A stretch of 64,000 nt of DNA from Vibrio sp. D404a (GCF_030248535.1 NZ_JAHGAJ010000025.1:172025-236024), one strand, 5' to 3'. Positions 1-9,441 are shown, numbered from the stretch's first letter. The notes: generated by a model from the sequence alone, not told the origin. Made by a program: numbers and translations.

Positions 1-226
1 TAGGTTAAGCGCTCTTGAATGCTCAATTAATGACTAACTGGTTGGTTTTATGGGGAAACTTTGCGTAGCGCTGACAATTCATTTCTTTGTCCCCTTAGAG
101 TCACCGCGTTTTGCGTCCATGATATTGATTGGTTCTGTTGGTCTCTTTTTACTTCCCACTTTGCTAGCCATCAGATACCCATATTGCGATTAACCATTGG
201 ACGCTGTTTTATGTTTAGGAGGTTGA

Positions 227-709
227 ATGAAACATTTCGTGGTCCCGACTGTTATGCTCTCTGTATTCGCGATGGGCACAGCGTTCGCGGTGAGTGATGA
301 GGTGGAGCATTTTGTGAGTTTGGGTATGCTTGATGGATACACGGCTCTAAATGAATCGGAATTTACGCCAGCGGTTGGCTACCATGCTCTAATCGACAAT
401 AGACATCGCTGGGGTGTAGGTGCAACGCACAGTATGAATTCCAACTATACGACCACCACCGGGTCTTATGATTATGTCTATAATTTTGATTCGAAATGGG
501 CAATATTTGGCGGCGTATCGACAGGGTATAGCTTCGCTAAGAGTGATGATGGCGTATTGGCTGGTGGTCAATTCGGTTCGACTTTCGAGCCTGTAGAAAA
601 TATGAAAATGGAACTGGGCTATCGTATTCACGATACCTTAGACAACTGGAAAGACAGGGACATGTCCAGAATCGAAGGTATCTACTTCGGTTTTAGTATG
701 AAAGTGTAG
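227..709 (+). CDS. small outer-membrane beta-barrel-like protein
   Basis: A 160-residue secreted protein of unknown specific function. It starts with a clear Sec signal peptide (charged MKH, hydrophobic core, AFA cleavage near residue 21). The rest alternates polar and aromatic residues in short strands rich in G, Y and F and ends in ...YFGFSMKV, as expected of a small outer-membrane barrel. The start is fixed by a strong ribosome binding site (AGGAGG) a few bases upstream. It is monocistronic, with the minus-strand MocR gene ending downstream. A porin-like or adhesin-type barrel is possible; assignment rests only on signal peptide and composition. Confidence 0.7.
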   Translation: MKHFVVPTVMLSVFAMGTAFAVSDEVEHFVSLGMLDGYTALNESEFTPAVGYHALIDNRHRWGVGATHSMNSNYTTTTGSYDYVYNFDSKWAIFGGVSTGYSFAKSDDGVLAGGQFGSTFEPVENMKMELGYRIHDTLDNWKDRDMSRIEGIYFGFSMKV

Positions 710-714
710 CGACT

Positions 715-736
715 GGCGGCGCTTTCCTTAGCCGCC
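715..736 (+). terminator. GC hairpin after the outer-membrane gene
   Basis: GGCGGC and GCCGCC form a 6-bp perfect stem with a 10-nt loop directly after the stop codon at 709. No U-tract follows, so it is a weak terminator or an mRNA 3'-end stabiliser. Confidence 0.35.
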
Positions 737-785
737 AACATTGATGAGTCGGGTGTCAGAACGCTATTTTTTATGGGGGAGGCTA

Positions 786-2234
786 TTACTTTATGTCTGG
801 GCTATTGCTCTGTAAAAGTGACTGACACTGCTTGGCGATGAGTTTCGCCAATAGCTCCACACCCTTTCTCCAATCTTTGGTCTCTTCTAAATTTGCGACA
901 CTGAATCTCACGCAGTGTTTGTATCGGTCATGTGTACCAAACACGGTACCCGGCAAGACCCCTAATTTATGTTGGTTACAATCGAGATAGAGTTGATAGC
1001 TATCGAAGGTTTCCGGCAGTGTTAGCCACACAAGAAACGCCCCTTCACTTCGAGACAAGTGATAACGGCCTCTCAGCTCTGAATATTGGTTGAGCGATTC
1101 GGTCAGGGCGTTGTAAAACTGCTTTTGATTGGTTTGGTATAGGCGTTTCATTTTGGCGATGTGGCTACGGTATCGGCCCGTCGTGAGAAATTGCCCAACC
1201 GCCGATTGCATCAAATTCGAGCTGCCCATGTTGTCGCACAGTAAGAACTTTTCTATTTGCTGTTGGTACTGTCCAGACAGTAGCCATCCGACACGCAAAC
1301 GTGAGTCGAGGGTCTTGGATAATGAGTTTACATAGATGACTCGACCTTGGTTATCAAGCTCTTTCAAGCTCGGTAAAGGAGCATCATAGGCAAGGCTACC
1401 AAACACATCATCCTCAATGATCGGCAGTGATCCGGTTGCCTCTAAGAGTGATTTTCTATTCGCCAAAGGCATGCGAGAACCAGTAGGGTTAGCAAAGTTT
1501 GGTGTCATCACTAACGCTTTAACGGGCCACTGATCCAAGGCCTCTTTTAAAGCTTCAATATCAATGCCCGATTGCACGCTACCCGGAATTTCAAGCACCT
1601 TTAATCCCAATGACTCAAGCAACAGCAGATTACCGAAATAGCAGGGAGACTCTACAACCACTATGTCTCCCGGTTGAGTGAGGGCTCTTAGGGCTAGGCT
1701 GATCGCTTGTTGGGCGCCATGAGTAACCGCGATTTCATTGGCGCTTGCAGGAACGCCGAGATCATGAGAGATTTTAAGGAGCTGTTTGACGAGTTGGTCG
1801 TTACCGGGTGGTAACTGATAGTAACCCGGTAATTGGGTTTGCAGACGGCTATGGCGACCTATCTCAGCATACAGACTGCGAACCGCCGCGTTGTTGATGC
1901 TGGGGTGTGCCGATCCTGTCAGGAGTTTGAGCTTTTCAGCAGGGCGAGACAGCACCGAGCGTGTCACAGAAAGCAGGTCAACGCTTTTGGGTTGGCTTCT
2001 GTTTTCTTTGGCTCCGGTCTCCGGCTGTTTTACACGATATCCCGACTTAGGGACTGAATAGATTAGCCCAGTCGCTTCTAACTCTTGATAGGCGCGTATC
2101 ACGGTATTTTTGCTCATACTTAATTGAATACTGAGTTGTCGAATGGAGGGCAGGCGATCATCAACGTGCAAAATTCCGTGCTCGATCTGACTCTTGATAT
2201 GTTGCTCTACCGCTAGGTATTTATTTACGCCCAC
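786..2234 (-). CDS. MocR-type GntR/aminotransferase transcriptional regulator
   Basis: A 482-residue fusion of an N-terminal GntR winged helix (residues ~5-70, with DDRLPSIRQLSIQLSMSKNT) and a class I aminotransferase-like domain (~100-465). The PLP lysine is visible in the SLSKTLDSRLRVGW motif, and the NP of FANPTG is present. MocR proteins use PLP or amino-compound binding to control a neighbouring gene rather than catalysis. It is divergent from the DMT transporter at 2367 with a 132-bp gap carrying direct repeats, so autoregulation and control of that exporter are likely (inference). Confidence 0.93.
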   Translation of the reverse strand: MGVNKYLAVEQHIKSQIEHGILHVDDRLPSIRQLSIQLSMSKNTVIRAYQELEATGLIYSVPKSGYRVKQPETGAKENRSQPKSVDLLSVTRSVLSRPAEKLKLLTGSAHPSINNAAVRSLYAEIGRHSRLQTQLPGYYQLPPGNDQLVKQLLKISHDLGVPASANEIAVTHGAQQAISLALRALTQPGDIVVVESPCYFGNLLLLESLGLKVLEIPGSVQSGIDIEALKEALDQWPVKALVMTPNFANPTGSRMPLANRKSLLEATGSLPIIEDDVFGSLAYDAPLPSLKELDNQGRVIYVNSLSKTLDSRLRVGWLLSGQYQQQIEKFLLCDNMGSSNLMQSAVGQFLTTGRYRSHIAKMKRLYQTNQKQFYNALTESLNQYSELRGRYHLSRSEGAFLVWLTLPETFDSYQLYLDCNQHKLGVLPGTVFGTHDRYKHCVRFSVANLEETKDWRKGVELLAKLIAKQCQSLLQSNSPDIK

Positions 2235-2268
2235 TGCCTACCCCTCATCAATCGCTCATCTCGATCTA

Positions 2269-2323
2269 AATCTGTAACCATTCAAAACAATCTAACTGTA
2301 TCTTTTAACTTAATCTGTACCCA
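2269..2323. promoter_or_regulatory. candidate MocR operator: 12-bp direct repeats
   Basis: AATCTGTAACCA (2269-2280) and AATCTGTACCCA (2312-2323) are direct repeats differing at one base, 43 bp apart (about four helical turns). A looser copy (AATCTAACTGTA) lies between them. They sit in the gap between the divergent MocR and DMT genes. MocR regulators characteristically bind direct repeats, so this is the expected operator. Confidence 0.5.
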
Positions 2324-2366
2324 ATTAAGGTAACAGCATTGTTGAATAGTTGACCAGGGATTTGTC

Positions 2367-3275
2367 ATGTTGATTAAATTTATTCCCTTTGTATTTGTGA
2401 TTTTGTGGTCTTCGGGTTTTGTTGGAGCGAGGTTCGGTTTGCAATACGCGGAGTCTGCAACCTTACTATCGTTGCGCATGGTGGCCAATGTAGTCTTGTT
2501 TATACTGCTTATTGCGTTTTTAAAACGAAGAGTACCCAAAGGTGCTGCGTTTTTTCATAGCTGTGTGGTTGGCATTTTGATTCACGGCTTTTATCTCGGT
2601 GGGACGTACCTTGCGATTGATATGGGTATGCCTGCTGGGTTGAGTGCGTTATTGGTTGGATTACAACCGATTCTAACTGCTGTGATGATAGTGACCTTTA
2701 CTGTGGAGCGATTTAACTGGTCTCAATGGCTTGGCTTAGTACTTGGGTTTAGCGGAATCAGCTTAGTCTTAATGGGTAATATAGAGTGGCAGTCTGATGC
2801 ACATAAAACCGAAGCGGTGCTGCTGTGTTTTCTCGCTCTGATCGGTATTACGTTTGGAACCCTGTATCAGAAGCGTTTCTGTAAAGGCGTCGATATGGTG
2901 GGCAGTGCGATGGTTCAGTACTTCGCAGCGGCACTGTTGTTCCTTCCATACGCAATGAGCTTTGAGACGATGCAGGTCGATTGGACGTTAGAGTTCTCGT
3001 TAACCATGGTATGGCTGGTCGTCGTGTTGTCGTGTGTCGCGATCTTATTGCTGCTCTATATGGTGGAACATGGCGCAGCATCGAGCGTGGCGTCTGTCTT
3101 TTATCTTGTACCGCCAACGACTGCCATTCAGGCTTGGCTAATGTTTGGTGAGTCGTTTGATGTTTATGGTGCGTTGGGTTTTGCGCTGGCCGCGGTTGCT
3201 GTCTATTTAGTGATGAAGAAGCCTAAGTTGTCACAGGGTGTTAAGTGGAAGGCCCAAGTGAGATCCGAAGGGTGA
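2367..3275 (+). CDS. DMT-superfamily (EamA) exporter
   Basis: A 302-residue integral membrane protein with about ten hydrophobic segments arranged as two EamA repeats (residues ~3-135 and ~145-280). It begins with the typical PFVFVILWSSGFVGARFG. These are inner-membrane exporters or permeases of amino acids and related metabolites. Divergence from a MocR regulator suggests an amino-compound substrate, but the substrate cannot be read from the sequence. Confidence 0.88.
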   Translation: MLIKFIPFVFVILWSSGFVGARFGLQYAESATLLSLRMVANVVLFILLIAFLKRRVPKGAAFFHSCVVGILIHGFYLGGTYLAIDMGMPAGLSALLVGLQPILTAVMIVTFTVERFNWSQWLGLVLGFSGISLVLMGNIEWQSDAHKTEAVLLCFLALIGITFGTLYQKRFCKGVDMVGSAMVQYFAAALLFLPYAMSFETMQVDWTLEFSLTMVWLVVVLSCVAILLLLYMVEHGAASSVASVFYLVPPTTAIQAWLMFGESFDVYGALGFALAAVAVYLVMKKPKLSQGVKWKAQVRSEG

Positions 3276-3308
3276 CACCATCGATTGATATTTCTTAATT
3301 CCAATAAA

Positions 3309-3331
3309 AAAGAGCCTATTTCGGGCTCTTT
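3309..3331. terminator. bidirectional terminator between DMT gene and DUF3010
   Basis: AAAGAGCC / GGCTCTTT is an 8-bp stem with a 7-nt loop. A-rich sequence lies before it and a T-run after it, so it can serve both convergent genes. Confidence 0.8.
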
Positions 3332-3353
3332 CATCTTTTAAGCGACCTTGCGA

Positions 3354-3782
3354 TTACGCTTTGTTCATCAAGCACGCATAAGCGGTTGTGAATGGTGCTT
3401 CTTGGTACTGTTTTAGACCAGTCTCTTTGAACTTCATCATCAGTGGATTGTGTTTTAGGCTCTCTTTGATTGCCGCAGGTGTCACCACTTCAACATCAAG
3501 ACCATCAATCAATTGGATCGCAGCTTCCAGTTTGAAGCCGTGGCCGCCGCCTGCGAATTTACCCTTGGTTTGACGCTGGCGAATCACTACTTTCTCGACT
3601 TGGTAGTCTTCCATTAGCTTAGCGAAAGAGAATTGGAAGTCCTTCATGTTTTGCGTGTCATTTGCGTCGCGGATTGCGACCTTAGAAACGCGGCAGTCAG
3701 GGATGTTGAATACGCCATCTGAAAGAGAAAGTAGACAAATGATCGCATCATTACCCTTGATTTCAACGCCACAAATTTTCAT
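3354..3782 (-). CDS. DUF3010 family protein
   Basis: A 142-residue soluble protein recognised as the DUF3010 family, common in Vibrio and relatives; function unknown. It begins MKICGVEIKGNDAIICLL, the start of an RNase H-like (RuvC-type) fold, and contains VEKVVIRQRQTKGKFAGGG. The N-terminal beta-hairpin with an acidic residue suggests, but does not prove, a nuclease-like fold. It is monocistronic and shares a terminator with the DMT gene. Confidence 0.85.
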   Translation of the reverse strand: MKICGVEIKGNDAIICLLSLSDGVFNIPDCRVSKVAIRDANDTQNMKDFQFSFAKLMEDYQVEKVVIRQRQTKGKFAGGGHGFKLEAAIQLIDGLDVEVVTPAAIKESLKHNPLMMKFKETGLKQYQEAPFTTAYACLMNKA

Positions 3783-4023
3783 GTTTTTACCTATCGATTT
3801 AACAGCCGTACATTATGGTTCTATTTGCTCGCTATCGCCAGTCTATCGAGCAAAATCTATAAGATAAAATGGTTCTCAATTTTCTAGGTTGCTTAAATTT
3901 TCATCGAACAAATTTGCGGTAACGTTTGCTATGAGAGCGACCTCACAAATTCATAGCGTTGATTATTCCGCATACGATATATTATATGAATAACATTAAA
4001 TATCGTACGGTTAAAGAGGACCA

Positions 4024-5661
4024 ATGAGCATCAACAACCTTTCCATCCGCAGCAAGATAGCTATCCCATTATTGGTGATTGTGATTGTCTTCTCTACGGT
4101 GACTATCATGAACGTGATTAAGTCGAACCAACAGGCCGCGATCAATCACGAACTGAATAATGTCGTGCAACCTGTGCTAGAAAACCTAGAGGATGGCTAT
4201 CGTGATATCTATCAAGTGATCGCGTCCGCTCAAGGCTTACTGCTTGCTGATGATCAGGCGGCAATCGAGTATCAGATTTTTGAATTCAAAGACAACGCAT
4301 ATAAAGCAGTACCTCGTTTTGAAAGCGTGCAGCAACTGTACGATGCAGGGGTACTTGATCGTTCGTCGCGTGGGGAGCTGACCAAGCTTGTTTCTGCAAT
4401 GAGTCGTTGGGTGAAACTGCACGAACCGATGTTTGCTGATCCAGCCAATGCGCATGCTTACAACAATGAGTACACACCTGCACTAGATGCGGAATTCGAT
4501 ACAATTCGCAACCAACTTTGGTCTATTCGATCTCTAATTGAAGAAAAACAGAGCCAGTTACGTCAGCAGGCGGATGACTCTATTGAATCCAGCAAGATCG
4601 TGATTGAAGTGGGTATGGGGGTTGCGATCCTTGCGGCATGTTTCGCACTTTGGTTGTCGAATCGATTCATCGTTAAGCCTATCCAAGACGTTGAGAAAGC
4701 GATGAGCGAAATCGCATCAGGCGATGGTGACTTGTCACAACGTATGAAAGTACAAGGTAACGATGAGATTGCTCGCCTAAGTGAGGCGTTCAATGAGTTT
4801 GTTGGCAAGATCCATGTGACAGTCGAGCAAGTTATCTTTGCTTCGAATGCAGTGCGCTCGGAAATGGAGAATATCAAATCTCTGACGCAAAGCGTGGCAG
4901 AATTCTCAGCCAACCAGCAGCAAGAGAGTGAAGTCGTTGCTGCAGCGGTACATGAAATGCAAGCAACCAGTGCTGCGGTAAGTGGCAACGCGGTGGATGC
5001 GGCAACAGCAAGTAACACAGCGACACGCGAAGTTGAGTCAGCGAACAGCACATTGGCTCTAACGGTGGGTTCAATCGAACGCTTAGCAAGTGACATTGAA
5101 AACGCGAGCGGTGTGGTTCACAACCTAGATGCTGATGTGAAGAGCATCGCCTCTATTCTGGGTGTGATTAAAGGCATTGCTGAACAGACGAATCTGCTCG
5201 CACTAAACGCAGCGATTGAAGCGGCGCGTGCAGGTGAACAAGGTCGTGGATTTGCCGTAGTCGCTGATGAAGTCCGTGCCCTTGCGAGCAAAACTCAAGA
5301 TAGCACAGGTGAAATCGAATCCATGATTGAGCGTTTAGAGCAGGGGGCGAAGCAAGCGGTCAATGTGATGAACGAGAGCAAAGATAGCGGCGAGAAAACC
5401 ATTACTCAAGCAGAAACAGCGGCGACATCACTTGCAGAGATTCGCAGCTCAATCGGCATGATGAATGAGATGAATACGCAGATCGCAACGGCAGCATCTC
5501 AGCAGTCTCATGTGTCTGAAGAAGTGAACCAGAACGTTCAACGCATTGCAGAAAGCACCATGCAAATGGTTGAGATGGCAAGCAGCGCAGAAAATGCATG
5601 CATGGCGTTGGCTGAGCAGTGTGAATCACTCGATCGACTGGTGTCTCAGTTTGAAGTGTAG
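4024..5661 (+). CDS. methyl-accepting chemotaxis protein
   Basis: A 545-residue chemoreceptor. TM1 is at residues ~12-30, a mostly helical periplasmic sensing domain spans ~31-188, TM2 is at ~190-210, then HAMP (~212-265) and a long signalling coiled coil. The CheA/CheW tip is canonical: EQTNLLALNAAIEAARAGEQ, then GFAVVADEVRALA. There is no C-terminal CheR/CheB pentapeptide. The start is supported by AAAGAGGA just upstream. The ligand is unknown. It is a single-gene unit with its own terminator. Confidence 0.95.
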   Translation: MSINNLSIRSKIAIPLLVIVIVFSTVTIMNVIKSNQQAAINHELNNVVQPVLENLEDGYRDIYQVIASAQGLLLADDQAAIEYQIFEFKDNAYKAVPRFESVQQLYDAGVLDRSSRGELTKLVSAMSRWVKLHEPMFADPANAHAYNNEYTPALDAEFDTIRNQLWSIRSLIEEKQSQLRQQADDSIESSKIVIEVGMGVAILAACFALWLSNRFIVKPIQDVEKAMSEIASGDGDLSQRMKVQGNDEIARLSEAFNEFVGKIHVTVEQVIFASNAVRSEMENIKSLTQSVAEFSANQQQESEVVAAAVHEMQATSAAVSGNAVDAATASNTATREVESANSTLALTVGSIERLASDIENASGVVHNLDADVKSIASILGVIKGIAEQTNLLALNAAIEAARAGEQGRGFAVVADEVRALASKTQDSTGEIESMIERLEQGAKQAVNVMNESKDSGEKTITQAETAATSLAEIRSSIGMMNEMNTQIATAASQQSHVSEEVNQNVQRIAESTMQMVEMASSAENACMALAEQCESLDRLVSQFEV

Positions 5662-5726
5662 TGAGAGTTCTCTTACTTTAAGACCTGTTGAATAGACCCA
5701 TTGGTTTTATTCATTGAAGAGATCGA

Positions 5727-5757
5727 AAAGCCCGCGCTTGATTCAAGTGCGGGCTTT
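5727..5757 (+). terminator. Rho-independent terminator after chemoreceptor
   Basis: AAAGCCCGC / GCGGGCTTT forms a 9-bp perfect stem ending in T residues. Confidence 0.85.
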
Positions 5758-5893
5758 CTATTGAAGGTTTGCATATGAGCTAGCTGGAGTGATCATTCAA
5801 TCTGGCTCGCTTTATATATGAACGTGAATCAAGATGACTTAAATACGTTATTTCAATAGACTTAACGACAAGTATTAGTAAATGGGTAATCGT

Positions 5894-6763
5894 ATGGCGA
5901 ATTGGGAAGGGGTGAGTGAATTTGTTGCGGTAGCGGAGCGTGAGAGCTTCACTGGTGCGGCAGCTAAGCTATCAACCTCTGTTGCGCAGATAAGCCGCCG
6001 TGTCGCTAGTTTAGAAGAGAGACTGGCGGTTAAGTTGTTCAACCGAACCACTCGTAAAGTCTCACTGACTGAAGCTGGACAACTTTATTACCAACAATGT
6101 AAGCAGCTAGTGGAAGGGTTAGAGCTGGCAGAACTCGCGGTGACTCAGATGCAGTCAACACCAAAGGGTTTGCTCAAGGTGACCGCGCCAGTGACCTACG
6201 GAGAGCGCCAACTTGCCCCGTTGTTGCACCAGTTTTTGGCTCTCTATCCTCAGGTTGAACTCGAACTTATGCTCACCAACCAGAAGCTCGATCTGATTGA
6301 TTCTGGTGTTGATGTTGCAATTCGTTTGGGCCGACTGGAGGATTCTAGTTTAGTGGCGAAGCGTTTGTCACAGCGCCAGCTTTATGTCTGTGCGAGCCCT
6401 GAATATATTGAACGTTACGGTGAGCCGCATACCTTGTCTGAACTCAGTAACCATCAATGTTTAGTTGGCGGCTTTGAGCATTGGCGATTCAAAGAAAATG
6501 GTCAGCCACGCTCTGTACGTGTGAATGGGCGTATCAAATGTAACAGTGGTTTAGCGCTGTTAGATGCCGCAAAGCAGAGCATTGGTTTAGTGCAGCTACC
6601 TGAATACTATGTCAGCGATGATCTAGAATCGGGAGAGTTAATGGAAGTGCTGTCAGATTTCCGAGATGACAAAGAGGGGATCTGGGCGCTCTATCCTCAA
6701 AACCGTAACCTCTCTTCTAAAGTTCGTCTGCTGGTGGACTTTCTCGCTGAGAATTTAGATTAA
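5894..6763 (+). CDS. LysR-family transcriptional regulator
   Basis: About 289 residues. The N-terminal winged helix (FVAVAERESFTGAAAKLS, then SVAQISRRVASLEERLAVKL) is followed by a LysR substrate-binding domain with VDVAIRLGRLEDSSLVAKRL. This matches the CrgA/AaeR-like group that often controls neighbouring oxidoreductases. The start at 5894 is chosen because MANWEGVSEF is the usual N terminus; an in-frame ATG at 5882 adds four residues, and neither has a strong ribosome binding site. Its stop codon overlaps the next start by one base, so the two genes are translationally coupled. Confidence 0.88.
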   Translation: MANWEGVSEFVAVAERESFTGAAAKLSTSVAQISRRVASLEERLAVKLFNRTTRKVSLTEAGQLYYQQCKQLVEGLELAELAVTQMQSTPKGLLKVTAPVTYGERQLAPLLHQFLALYPQVELELMLTNQKLDLIDSGVDVAIRLGRLEDSSLVAKRLSQRQLYVCASPEYIERYGEPHTLSELSNHQCLVGGFEHWRFKENGQPRSVRVNGRIKCNSGLALLDAAKQSIGLVQLPEYYVSDDLESGELMEVLSDFRDDKEGIWALYPQNRNLSSKVRLLVDFLAENLD

Positions 6764-7443
6764 TGAAAGCTAGCCAAGTGACGGAACAAGACTCTAGACT
6801 CATTCGAGATGTGTTTCGTGGTCTTGAAGAGCACTATGGTTGGTTTGATTGGTGGCCGACCAGCGATCCTTATCAGATCATGATGGGAGCGATTCTGGTA
6901 CAAAACACCAATTGGAAGAATGCCGAAAAAGCGCTAGATAACTTAGGTAAAACCATCACGCCACAACAGGTTGCCAGCATGGATATCGACGAATTGGCAC
7001 AAGCGATTCGCTCCAGTGGTTACTACAATCAAAAAGCTCTAAAACTGAAGGCTATGACGCAGTGGTTTGCTCAATATGACTATGAGATAGACGCAGTACG
7101 CTCTGAAGAGCTAGAAAAACTTAGGCGTGAGCTGCTTGCGGTGCGAGGGATTGGTGGTGAAACGGCCGATGCGATATTGGTTTATGCGATAGGCAAGCCA
7201 TCGTTTGTAATTGATGCCTACGCAAGAAGGATCTTCGAGCGAGTAGGGCTAGACGTCCCTAAGTCCTATGAGACGTTTCATGATCTTATGCATAGAGTGC
7301 TAGAGCCGGACACACGGCGTTATGGCTATTATCACGGGGTATTGGTCGAGCATGGACAACAGTTTTGTCATCCACGTCCTAAATGTGAATCTTGCCCTTT
7401 GTTGAGTCGATGCCAAGAGGGACTATCTAAAACTCATGTCTAA
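6763..7443 (+). CDS. endonuclease III-family DNA glycosylase (MagIII-like)
   Basis: A 226-residue HhH-GPD base-excision repair enzyme. The helix-hairpin-helix is LLAVRGIGGETADAIL, the catalytic aspartate is in FVIDAYARR, and a C-terminal 4Fe-4S loop has the spacing C-x6-C-x2-C-x5-C (from CHPRPKCESC). The position of the lyase lysine of true endonuclease III (GxGxKTA) is glutamate here. The same change occurs in Helicobacter MagIII, so a monofunctional alkyl-purine glycosylase is more likely than an AP-lyase (inference). Coupled to the upstream LysR gene by a TAATG overlap. Confidence 0.88.
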   Translation: MKASQVTEQDSRLIRDVFRGLEEHYGWFDWWPTSDPYQIMMGAILVQNTNWKNAEKALDNLGKTITPQQVASMDIDELAQAIRSSGYYNQKALKLKAMTQWFAQYDYEIDAVRSEELEKLRRELLAVRGIGGETADAILVYAIGKPSFVIDAYARRIFERVGLDVPKSYETFHDLMHRVLEPDTRRYGYYHGVLVEHGQQFCHPRPKCESCPLLSRCQEGLSKTHV

Positions 7444-7483
7444 CAGTGGAACAATTGCTTCGCGTTGATTTTAGGTCTTAGGG

Positions 7484-7702
7484 TTATGGTTCAATTTCAC
7501 CAATTGAGTATAAGACCAGCTCTTCGGGGTTATTCCCTTCGCCTAATGACTGAATATCTTCCCCTTCTTCTTTCAACTGCTGTATATACTTCATCGCTTT
7601 GCCTTGCTCGACGCCGATGATGGTCATCATCTCAGATGCAGAAACCCCATACTTGGTGGCAATCAAAAGCTCTTTTACCTTTTTCTTATCAGAATTGAAC
7701 AT
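7484..7702 (-). CDS. small hypothetical protein with HTH-like pattern
   Basis: 72 residues, charged and soluble, with no signal peptide. The helical segment KELLIATKYGVSASEMMTII resembles the first helices of a winged-helix domain, and an acidic tail follows. A good ribosome binding site (AAGGA) lies 8 nt before the ATG, supporting a real gene. I do not recognise the family; a small DNA-binding or regulatory protein is only a guess. Confidence 0.65.
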   Translation of the reverse strand: MFNSDKKKVKELLIATKYGVSASEMMTIIGVEQGKAMKYIQQLKEEGEDIQSLGEGNNPEELVLYSIGEIEP

Positions 7703-7723
7703 AGATGATTCCTTACATGGTAA

Positions 7724-7751
7724 AACGCCCCTACTAAAGAGTAAGGGCGTT
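7724..7751 (-). terminator. terminator of the second chemoreceptor gene
   Basis: On the minus strand an AACGCCCTTAC / GTAGGGGCGTT hairpin is followed by TTTTA, just past the stop codon at 7780. Confidence 0.75.
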
Positions 7752-7779
7752 ATTTAATGGATCTTGCTTAATAGTACGA

Positions 7780-9441
7780 CTAAACAGTGAATCTATCGAC
7801 TAAGTGGTACAACTCATTCGCGCGATCGTTCAAGTTCTGGCTGCCAGCACGGTTTTCATTGGCTAGCGTTGCTGATTGAGAGCTTGAGTCAGAGATAACC
7901 ACCACGCGCTGAGAGATCTCTTGGCCAACAATGTTCTGCTCTTCGGTCGCAGTTGCGATCAGAGAGTTCATGTCCATGATGGTATCAATCGACTCTTGAA
8001 TTCTAGCTAGTGCTTCCGCCGCAGCATTGGCTTCTTCTACCGTTTGCGCGCTGCGATTTTGGCTAGAATCCATCGCTTTCACTGCAGCATCCGAGGCCGC
8101 TTTCAATTGTTCGATCATGGTGTGGATTTCACCGGTACTCTCCTGAGTACGGCTTGCAAGCTTACGTACTTCATCAGCAACCACAGCAAAGCCTCGACCT
8201 TGTTCACCCGCTCGTGCAGCCTCAATCGCCGCGTTCAGCGCCAGTAGGTTGGTTTGTTCTGCAATATCTTGAATAACCACCAGTGAAGATGAGATGTTCT
8301 GTACGTCACCTTCAAGTTGAGACACGACTGTGTTTGCTTCTGATACCTCAGAGGCCAAGCCTGCTACCGATTCCGCTGCCGCATTCACAATCTCTTGTGC
8401 TTCACGAGCATTGGTTTCCGCTTGTTTTGCTGAGTTGGCTGCTTGGCTTGCGTTGCTTGATATCTCTTGTGCCGTGGTTGTCATTTCTGTCATGGCAGTT
8501 GCGACTTGTTCTGTCTCTTCACGTTGACCGTTTGCCAGTTCATCAACTTGAGCCGCGCGAGCGGACATACTATTGGTTTCATTAACAACTTGCTGACCAA
8601 CATCGCTAACGCTGCGGATAATAGTTTGAAGGCTAGCAACAAAAGCGTTGAAGTTATCGCTGAGTCTCGCAAATTCAGGGGCCTTGAATGGTTCCATACG
8701 AGCTGTAAGGTCTGCTTCACCACTTGCAAACGAACTGATCGAGCTATCTAGCTGCTCGATAGGCTTCATGATGGTTCGGTTAATACCTACAGCGAAGACT
8801 GCAACGATCGCAGCGATCAGGCCACAGAACAAACTGATCGCTGTGATCGTGCCCTGAAGTGCTTGGTTAGAACTCGCTTCCATTTCTGCAATCACAGCAT
8901 CAATGTCATCGGTGTAAAAACCTGTGCCAAGCATTAAGTCCCACTGAGGGATAAAGACGGAGTAGCTCAGCTTCGGTAGTGCTTCGGTCTCGCCCAACTT
9001 AGGGAAGTAATAAGTGGTAAATTGCCCGCTCTTGGAGTTTCTGATCAGGTCTTGAATTAGGTAATTACCTTTTTTGTCCTGCAGATTGAAGTAGTTTTTC
9101 CCAATACCATCAGTACTTTGTCCAACCACAACTCGCACACCTTTCGAGTCGTAACCAAAGATGTAACCTGACTCTCCGTACTCAAGCTGACGTAGAGTCG
9201 GTAGGGCTTCTTCTAGAGTCGCCCCTCGTTGTAAGAAGGGTGCGATCGATGATTCCGCCATTTGCAGATAAGACTTCAGCTCTTTCTGCTTCATTTCCAT
9301 CATATTAGTGCGAGTAGAGTTGACCTGCTCAGCGGTGAGTTCGGTTGTCTTTAGATAGCTTACATAGAGCATCCCTAGCGTCATAAAGAGGAGAGGGATA
9401 AAAGACAAAATATAGAGGCGGTTTTTGATGGTTAGACTCAT
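7780..9441 (-). CDS. methyl-accepting chemotaxis protein with single Cache domain
   Basis: 553 residues. TM1 is at ~8-28. A periplasmic single-Cache type 2 domain (residues ~45-185) contains LEYGESGYIFGYDSKGVRVV and GTGFYTDDID, the pattern of small-carboxylate or amine sensors. TM2 is at ~195-217, then HAMP and the cytoplasmic signalling hairpin with EQTNLLALNAAIEAARAGEQ. No CheR-binding pentapeptide is present at the C terminus (...LVDRFTV). The ligand is unknown. Confidence 0.95.
   Translation of the reverse strand: MSLTIKNRLYILSFIPLLFMTLGMLYVSYLKTTELTAEQVNSTRTNMMEMKQKELKSYLQMAESSIAPFLQRGATLEEALPTLRQLEYGESGYIFGYDSKGVRVVVGQSTDGIGKNYFNLQDKKGNYLIQDLIRNSKSGQFTTYYFPKLGETEALPKLSYSVFIPQWDLMLGTGFYTDDIDAVIAEMEASSNQALQGTITAISLFCGLIAAIVAVFAVGINRTIMKPIEQLDSSISSFASGEADLTARMEPFKAPEFARLSDNFNAFVASLQTIIRSVSDVGQQVVNETNSMSARAAQVDELANGQREETEQVATAMTEMTTTAQEISSNASQAANSAKQAETNAREAQEIVNAAAESVAGLASEVSEANTVVSQLEGDVQNISSSLVVIQDIAEQTNLLALNAAIEAARAGEQGRGFAVVADEVRKLASRTQESTGEIHTMIEQLKAASDAAVKAMDSSQNRSAQTVEEANAAAEALARIQESIDTIMDMNSLIATATEEQNIVGQEISQRVVVISDSSSQSATLANENRAGSQNLNDRANELYHLVDRFTV

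Noticed and set aside
61..297. 78-residue plus-strand open frame before the outer-membrane gene
   Set aside because: No ribosome binding site; overlaps the signal peptide of the real gene at 227 in another frame; composition not protein-like.
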